Shown here one piece after another: positions 60,980-64,000 of a DNA stretch of 64,000 nt. This DNA is from Nocardia cyriacigeorgica. Its GTDB lineage: Bacteria > Actinomycetota > Actinomycetes > Mycobacteriales > Mycobacteriaceae. Positions within the stretch are counted from its first letter, which is position 1, and each line of letters begins with the position of its first letter. The stretch covers positions 788,452 through 852,451 of the forward strand of contig NZ_JAAGUY010000001.1 in assembly GCF_010868145.1 (NCBI RefSeq), read 5' to 3'. The notes beneath the pieces are model-generated. The model did no database searches, was not told where the DNA came from, and saw nothing but the letters and a program-made list of their open reading frames with translations. The position numbers were made by a program, and so were the translations under genes.

Positions 60980-61574
60980 CCCTGCCCGGCTCGACCCGAA
61001 CGGAGTGCCCCACCTAGCGGCCTCGGTGAAAGTTCTCATCGCGGGCGGATTCGGCGTCGGCAAAACGACATTGGTCTCGGCACTCAGCGAGATCACGCCG
61101 CTACGCACCGAGGAGATGATCACCGAGGTCAGCGCCGGTGTCGACGACCTATCCGGTGTCGAGTCGAAGACCACGACCACGGTGGCGCTGGACTTCGGCC
61201 GGATCACCATCGACAGCGACCTTGTCCTGTACCTGTTCGGTACACCTGGCCAGGACCGGTTCTGGTTCCTGTGGGACGAACTCGCCCGCGGCGCACTTGG
61301 CGCGGTGGTGCTGGCCGACACCCGCAGGCTCGGTAACTCCTTCGCCGCGATCGACTATTTCGAACGCCGCAAACTGCCGTTCCTGGTGGGGGTCAACTGT
61401 TTCGACGGCGCACCCCGCTACACCACCGACGAAGTGCGCGACGCCCTCGATCTGGATCCGGAGACGCCGGTGATGCTCTGCGACGCACGCGACCGCGTGT
61501 CGTCGAAGAACGTGCTGCTCAGCCTGATCGAGCATCTCATCGACCGAGCCACCCGGGCGCACGTCACCATGTGA
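60960..61574 (+). CDS. cvnD: conservon small GTPase (CvnD)
   Basis: The 204-residue ATP/GTP-binding protein has P-loop GGFGVGKTT (G1), TTTVALDFG, G3 as LYLFGTPGQDRF, and G4-like VGVNCFDG in place of NKxD, the normal pattern for conservon (MglA/Rab-like) GTPases. CvnD is membrane-associated and controlled by CvnB. Overlap with cvnC completes a four-gene operon that in Streptomyces conservons affects development and secondary metabolism. Confidence 0.92.
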   Translation: MESEKFDPARLDPNGVPHLAASVKVLIAGGFGVGKTTLVSALSEITPLRTEEMITEVSAGVDDLSGVESKTTTTVALDFGRITIDSDLVLYLFGTPGQDRFWFLWDELARGALGAVVLADTRRLGNSFAAIDYFERRKLPFLVGVNCFDGAPRYTTDEVRDALDLDPETPVMLCDARDRVSSKNVLLSLIEHLIDRATRAHVTM

Positions 61575-61581
61575 GCCGCCC

Positions 61582-61625
61582 GCACCGCCCGGTTCCCGCA
61601 GGATCACGCCGGGCTCGGGCGGTGC
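61582..61625 (+). terminator. terminator hairpin after conservon
   Basis: GCACCGCCCG (61582-61591) pairs perfectly with 61616-61625 across a 24-nt GC-rich loop, 8 nt after the cvnD stop. The remainder of the gap to 61806 shows no gene. Confidence 0.5.
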
Positions 61626-61806
61626 ATGACCGGAGCGTGAACACCCGGCGGCCAAGGCACCGGGATATCGGTACCGATGCCGATGCGTGCCGGGGGCCGA
61701 CTGTGCGCCTCCGGCCTTCCCACCATAAAGAACTTTACGGTTTGATGACGCCACCTGCGGATTCGTACACTGGCGCGCCGAATCTGTCGTCAAGGAACGG
61801 AATTAC

Positions 61807-62124
61807 ATGCGCACAGCACATCGGGTAGTCACGAGTCTCGCCATTGCCGCCACGTCCATCGGGTTGACGCTCGCCACCGCGCCCGCGGCCTCCGCCGAAG
61901 AGGGCGTCAGTGGTTGCATTTCCTACTCGTACCACCCTGGGACGCTGACAACGACGGTGTACTACCGCAACCGCTGCGACGTGCCCCGGCATGTCTACAT
62001 CCACCGCGTCGGCAACCAGGGAACCTGTGACTCCGTCATCACGATCCGGGTGCCGGGCAACAAGAAGGGCAACGAGGTCGTCCGGTGCGGCGAGGTCAAA
62101 GAGGTGATCGGCGAGGACCGGTAG
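61807..62124 (+). CDS. small secreted disulfide protein
   Basis: The 105-residue protein has a Sec signal (LAIAATSIGLTLATAPAASA, cleavage after ASA) and a mature domain of about 75 residues with four cysteines at spacing 16-16-19, in a beta-rich pattern (SYSYHPGTLTTTVYYRNRC, HVYIHRVGNQGTC). The layout loosely recalls tendamistat-type alpha-amylase inhibitors of actinomycetes, but the second loop length differs. AAGGAACGGA precedes the ATG. Function unknown. Confidence 0.72.
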   Translation: MRTAHRVVTSLAIAATSIGLTLATAPAASAEEGVSGCISYSYHPGTLTTTVYYRNRCDVPRHVYIHRVGNQGTCDSVITIRVPGNKKGNEVVRCGEVKEVIGEDR

Positions 62125-62199
62125 CGCCCACGGCCGCGACCGGTCCTGTGCCACACGGCGACTCCGGACCGCTGTTCCGCGGGAGCCCGGGAGCAAGCG

Positions 62200-62565
62200 T
62201 CACGGGCCGACGTCTTCGGCTTTGAGCGGGCGGCCGAGGATGCCGTCGGTGGTCAGATCGTCGAGGCAACCGATCAGCCGGCGCTCGGTGTGGGTACCGA
62301 GCGCCGGCTCCAGTACGACGGTCCAGTACTCACCGACCTGCGAAGGGCCCCACACGATCCGGACGTGGTTGACGTTGCTCGCACAGTCGCGCCACAGCCG
62401 CAGCGCCGGCTCGCGGATATCCGAGCGTGCCGTGGCATCGAAATGGATGATCGTGCGGCTGCCCGCCGGGCCGCTATCGGTTTCGAACTTCATACTCGAT
62501 GCCATGGCGGCGATGCCGATTCCGATGACCATCGCCAGTACCGCGAGGACGAGCAGACGTCGCAC
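62200..62565 (-). CDS. signal-anchored small protein of unknown function
   Basis: The 121-residue protein has one N-terminal hydrophobic helix (LLVLAVLAMVIGIGIAAM), then a short extracytoplasmic domain with two cysteines (LWRDCASNVNHVRIVWGPSQVGEYW, RRLIGCLDDLTTDGILGRPLKAED). It starts 3 nt after the stop of the next gene upstream, so the two are co-transcribed. No family is recognised with certainty. Confidence 0.65.
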   Translation of the reverse strand: MRRLLVLAVLAMVIGIGIAAMASSMKFETDSGPAGSRTIIHFDATARSDIREPALRLWRDCASNVNHVRIVWGPSQVGEYWTVVLEPALGTHTERRLIGCLDDLTTDGILGRPLKAEDVGP

Positions 62566-62568
62566 TGC

Positions 62569-63096
62569 TCACCTCCGTGACCCGACCAACGGCCCGGTGA
62601 GCAAGTGCAGCCGGTCCGGGACGGGAGTCAGAAAGCCGGATTCCGGTAGCTGTAGCCGATCCAGCCCGGCGACGATACGACGTTCGGCCGACGGGCCCGC
62701 CGTCACCTTGGCGATCCGTTCCACCAGCCAGGCCACGCCGGTCAGTAGCACACCGCCGGCCAGCAGTACCGGAACGAACACACCGAGCCGATCCGGCCGT
62801 GCCAGCCAGGCGAATCCGACCCGCGACGCCGGGACCGCGGCGTGCACGATGCGTGCCGTGCGCTCGCGCTCGGCCCGACTGTGATGGGTTGCGCTCCCCT
62901 CCCCTAGATCACGTTGTATTGCGCGCAGCCGCTTGGTCAGCACCATGGCGACCAGCGCGATCTCGGCCGCGATGAACAGAGTCGCGGTGAGGATGGCACG
63001 ATTCCATTCCCACCGGTACAGGTAGACGAAAACATATGTGCCGGTCGCGATCAGTGATCCGATGGCCAGCAACATGCTGAGTCCCCGTGCGTTCAT
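62569..63096 (-). CDS. membrane protein of unknown function
   Basis: The 175-residue protein has two N-terminal helices (LSMLLAIGSLIATGTYVFVYLY, AILTATLFIAAEIALVAMVL), a basic loop (RAIQRDLGEGSATHHSRAERERTARI), a third helix (GVFVPVLLAGGVLLTGVAWLVE) and a cytoplasmic or outer tail. Its start overlaps the stop of the PEP-domain gene by 4 nt (ATGA). Part of its coding sequence (62842-62914) is exactly duplicated at 63928-64000. Confidence 0.65.
   Translation of the reverse strand: MNARGLSMLLAIGSLIATGTYVFVYLYRWEWNRAILTATLFIAAEIALVAMVLTKRLRAIQRDLGEGSATHHSRAERERTARIVHAAVPASRVGFAWLARPDRLGVFVPVLLAGGVLLTGVAWLVERIAKVTAGPSAERRIVAGLDRLQLPESGFLTPVPDRLHLLTGPLVGSRR
62842..62914. repeat. 73-bp direct repeat, copy 1
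   Basis: The 73 bases are identical to 63928-64000, 1086 nt downstream. Here they are in-frame coding sequence of the membrane protein at 62569-63096. The identity stops at 62841/63927 on the left (C versus T). Confidence 0.95.
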
Positions 63097-63899
63097 GCCT
63101 GCGCCTCCTCTGCACTCACCCGCACCGCACCCGTGCGCCCGTCGAGTTCGACGACCGCACCGTCCGGCAGCCGTCTTGTCGCGTCCGGATAGCCGACAAC
63201 CACGGGAATTCCCTGTTCGCGAGCCAGGATCGCGACATGACTGAGCGGGCTTCCGGTTTCGGCGATCAATCCCGCCAAACGCGGCACCACCACCGCAAGG
63301 CGCGGATCCAGATGCCGCACCACCAGCACCGAACCCTCCGGTGGGCGCTCACCCATATGCACGACACCCTGCCCGGCGCCGCCACCGGCCCCGACACCGC
63401 CTGCCGCGCGGTCGCCGCGAGACCCGACCGGAATCGGCCACCCGTCCTCGGCGAGCCGGAATTGTGCGGGCAGATGGTGCACGGCTGATTCGGACGAGCC
63501 TGCGGTATCGATCGGCGCACCCACCTGATCGAACCCGGGCGGCGCGCCGCCCAGCCCTGAATCCACGGAATGTCGCTCGCTCGATGCCGGGGTCTCGGCA
63601 CCGACGATCATGTGCCGTCCCGCCCGGCGCTGCGCGATCCGCACCCCTTCGGGCGCGATACCGGTGCCCCGCGCCGACCGGGTCCGCGCCGAACCCGATC
63701 GAACGGCTTCCCGGCTCGCAACCGACGTATAACCACCGACGGCGGCGGCCACGTCGTCGAACCGCATCAGCGCCACCGCATCCGGTGCCTCCACTACGCC
63801 GTCGGCGTGCAGGTGCGCGCCGAGCTCCCAGGCCGCGCGGGCGCTCAGTTCATGGACCCAGCGGGCCCGCAGTCGCAATGCCTCCCGCGCGAGCGCCAA
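63093..63899 (-). CDS. PEP-utilising-enzyme mobile-domain protein, N terminus missing
   Basis: The C-terminal part contains a PEP-utilising mobile domain: PRLAVVVPRLAGLIAETGSPLSHVAILAREQGIPVVVGYPDATRRLPDG, with the phosphohistidine in SPLSHVAI. The upstream part is low in motif content. A full enzyme of this group (PpsA- or rifampin-phosphotransferase-like) would carry ATP-grasp sequence upstream, but at 63928 the sequence changes into the 73-bp repeat. The frame stays open to 63990, where a TAG interrupts it, and no good start exists. The TTG at 63899 is only the first possible initiator. The gene is therefore probably truncated or mis-joined. It ends 4 nt into the membrane-protein gene. Confidence 0.6.
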   Translation of the reverse strand: MALAREALRLRARWVHELSARAAWELGAHLHADGVVEAPDAVALMRFDDVAAAVGGYTSVASREAVRSGSARTRSARGTGIAPEGVRIAQRRAGRHMIVGAETPASSERHSVDSGLGGAPPGFDQVGAPIDTAGSSESAVHHLPAQFRLAEDGWPIPVGSRGDRAAGGVGAGGGAGQGVVHMGERPPEGSVLVVRHLDPRLAVVVPRLAGLIAETGSPLSHVAILAREQGIPVVVGYPDATRRLPDGAVVELDGRTGAVRVSAEEAQA

Positions 63900-63927
63900 T
63901 TCGCCGGGATCGGTGTCGGCGAGGAGT

Positions 63928-64000
63928 GTGCACGATGCGTGCCGTGCGCTCGCGCTCGGCCCGACTGTGATGGGTTGCGCTCCCCTCCCCTAGATCACGT
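63928..64000. repeat. 73-bp direct repeat, copy 2, at the right window edge
   Basis: Identical to 62842-62914 over all 73 bases and running to the last base, so it may continue outside the window. It interrupts the reading frame of the PEP-mobile-domain gene in a phase different from copy 1. Confidence 0.95.

Noticed and set aside
61807..62124. tendamistat-type amylase inhibitor
   Set aside because: Four cysteines and a beta-rich secreted domain fit loosely, but cysteine spacing differs and the W-R-Y inhibitory triad is absent.
1..64000. prophage, IS element, CRISPR array or tRNA/rRNA genes
   Set aside because: I searched by eye for transposase or integrase text, terminal inverted repeats, regularly spaced repeats and tRNA-like cloverleaves and saw none; tRNAs can be missed without a covariance search.

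Overview
The window is GC-rich, densely coded DNA with many GTG starts, 4-nt stop/start overlaps and several apparently leaderless genes. The gene set points to a Nocardia-like member of the Mycobacteriales. Indicators are two DUF574 methyltransferases beside an Scr1/DUF5753 HTH regulator, an NmtR nickel sensor with its P1B-4 ATPase, an F420-type LLM oxidoreductase, an EthA/EthR-like pair, a perfect KstR2-type operator, a conservon (roadblock/DUF742/GTPase operon), and a maleylpyruvate-isomerase/mycothiol-family protein. The species is inferred from family content only. I saw no rRNA, tRNA, IS element, prophage or CRISPR array.

Layout. 0.1-4.4 kb: Scr1-type regulator, two paralogous methyltransferases around a flavin-binding protein, and a TerD protein. 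4.5-6.9 kb: divergent nmtR / metal ATPase with a palindromic operator between them. 6.9-17.6 kb: BCCT transporter, a two-gene oxidoreductase/CMD operon behind a KstR2-like site, fructosamine kinase, PhoD phosphatase, a BaeRF-type protein, a membrane alpha/beta hydrolase, a soluble hydrolase and a LapA-like protein. 17.8-21.9 kb: small ORF, ankyrin protein, an unusual Ser/Thr kinase with a C-terminal six-helix membrane domain, and a Sel1/TPR protein. 21.9-23.0 kb: an erm rRNA methylase behind a leader peptide and an SD-sequestering RNA fold. 23.0-28.2 kb: ectABCD (ectoine and hydroxyectoine synthesis), followed upstream by a two-component system on the same strand. 28.3-35.4 kb: small proteins, PP2C phosphatase, CoA-disulfide-reductase-like flavoprotein, EthA-like monooxygenase with divergent TetR, and SsuD.

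35.9-46.5 kb: SDR/XRE divergent pair separated by 68-bp tandem repeats, HAD hydrolase, an XRE-TPR regulator divergent from a resolvase-like gene coupled to a 37-residue membrane peptide, a methyltransferase, secreted proteins, LLM oxidoreductase, an epimerase/reductase with divergent TetR, a phosphodiesterase-like enzyme and a lipoprotein. 46.6-57.5 kb: GAF regulator, a heterodimeric ABC exporter with its TetR, DUF5997/LysR divergent pair, DUF779-like protein, MarR with divergent target, a YjbR protein whose frame runs through its convergent neighbour, and succinic semialdehyde dehydrogenase. 57.7-61.6 kb: complete four-gene conservon. 61.8-64.0 kb: secreted protein, two small membrane proteins and a truncated PEP-mobile-domain protein. 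At least 73 bp are exactly duplicated at the right edge.

The most interesting regions are the erm leader (a short leader peptide carrying an Arg-Leu-Arg motif, followed by an RNA fold that buries the Shine-Dalgarno), the ect promoter with a GlnR-like box next to a dedicated-looking two-component system, the XRE/micropeptide locus with helically phased GGGACAG repeats, and the terminal repeat, which may be an assembly join.
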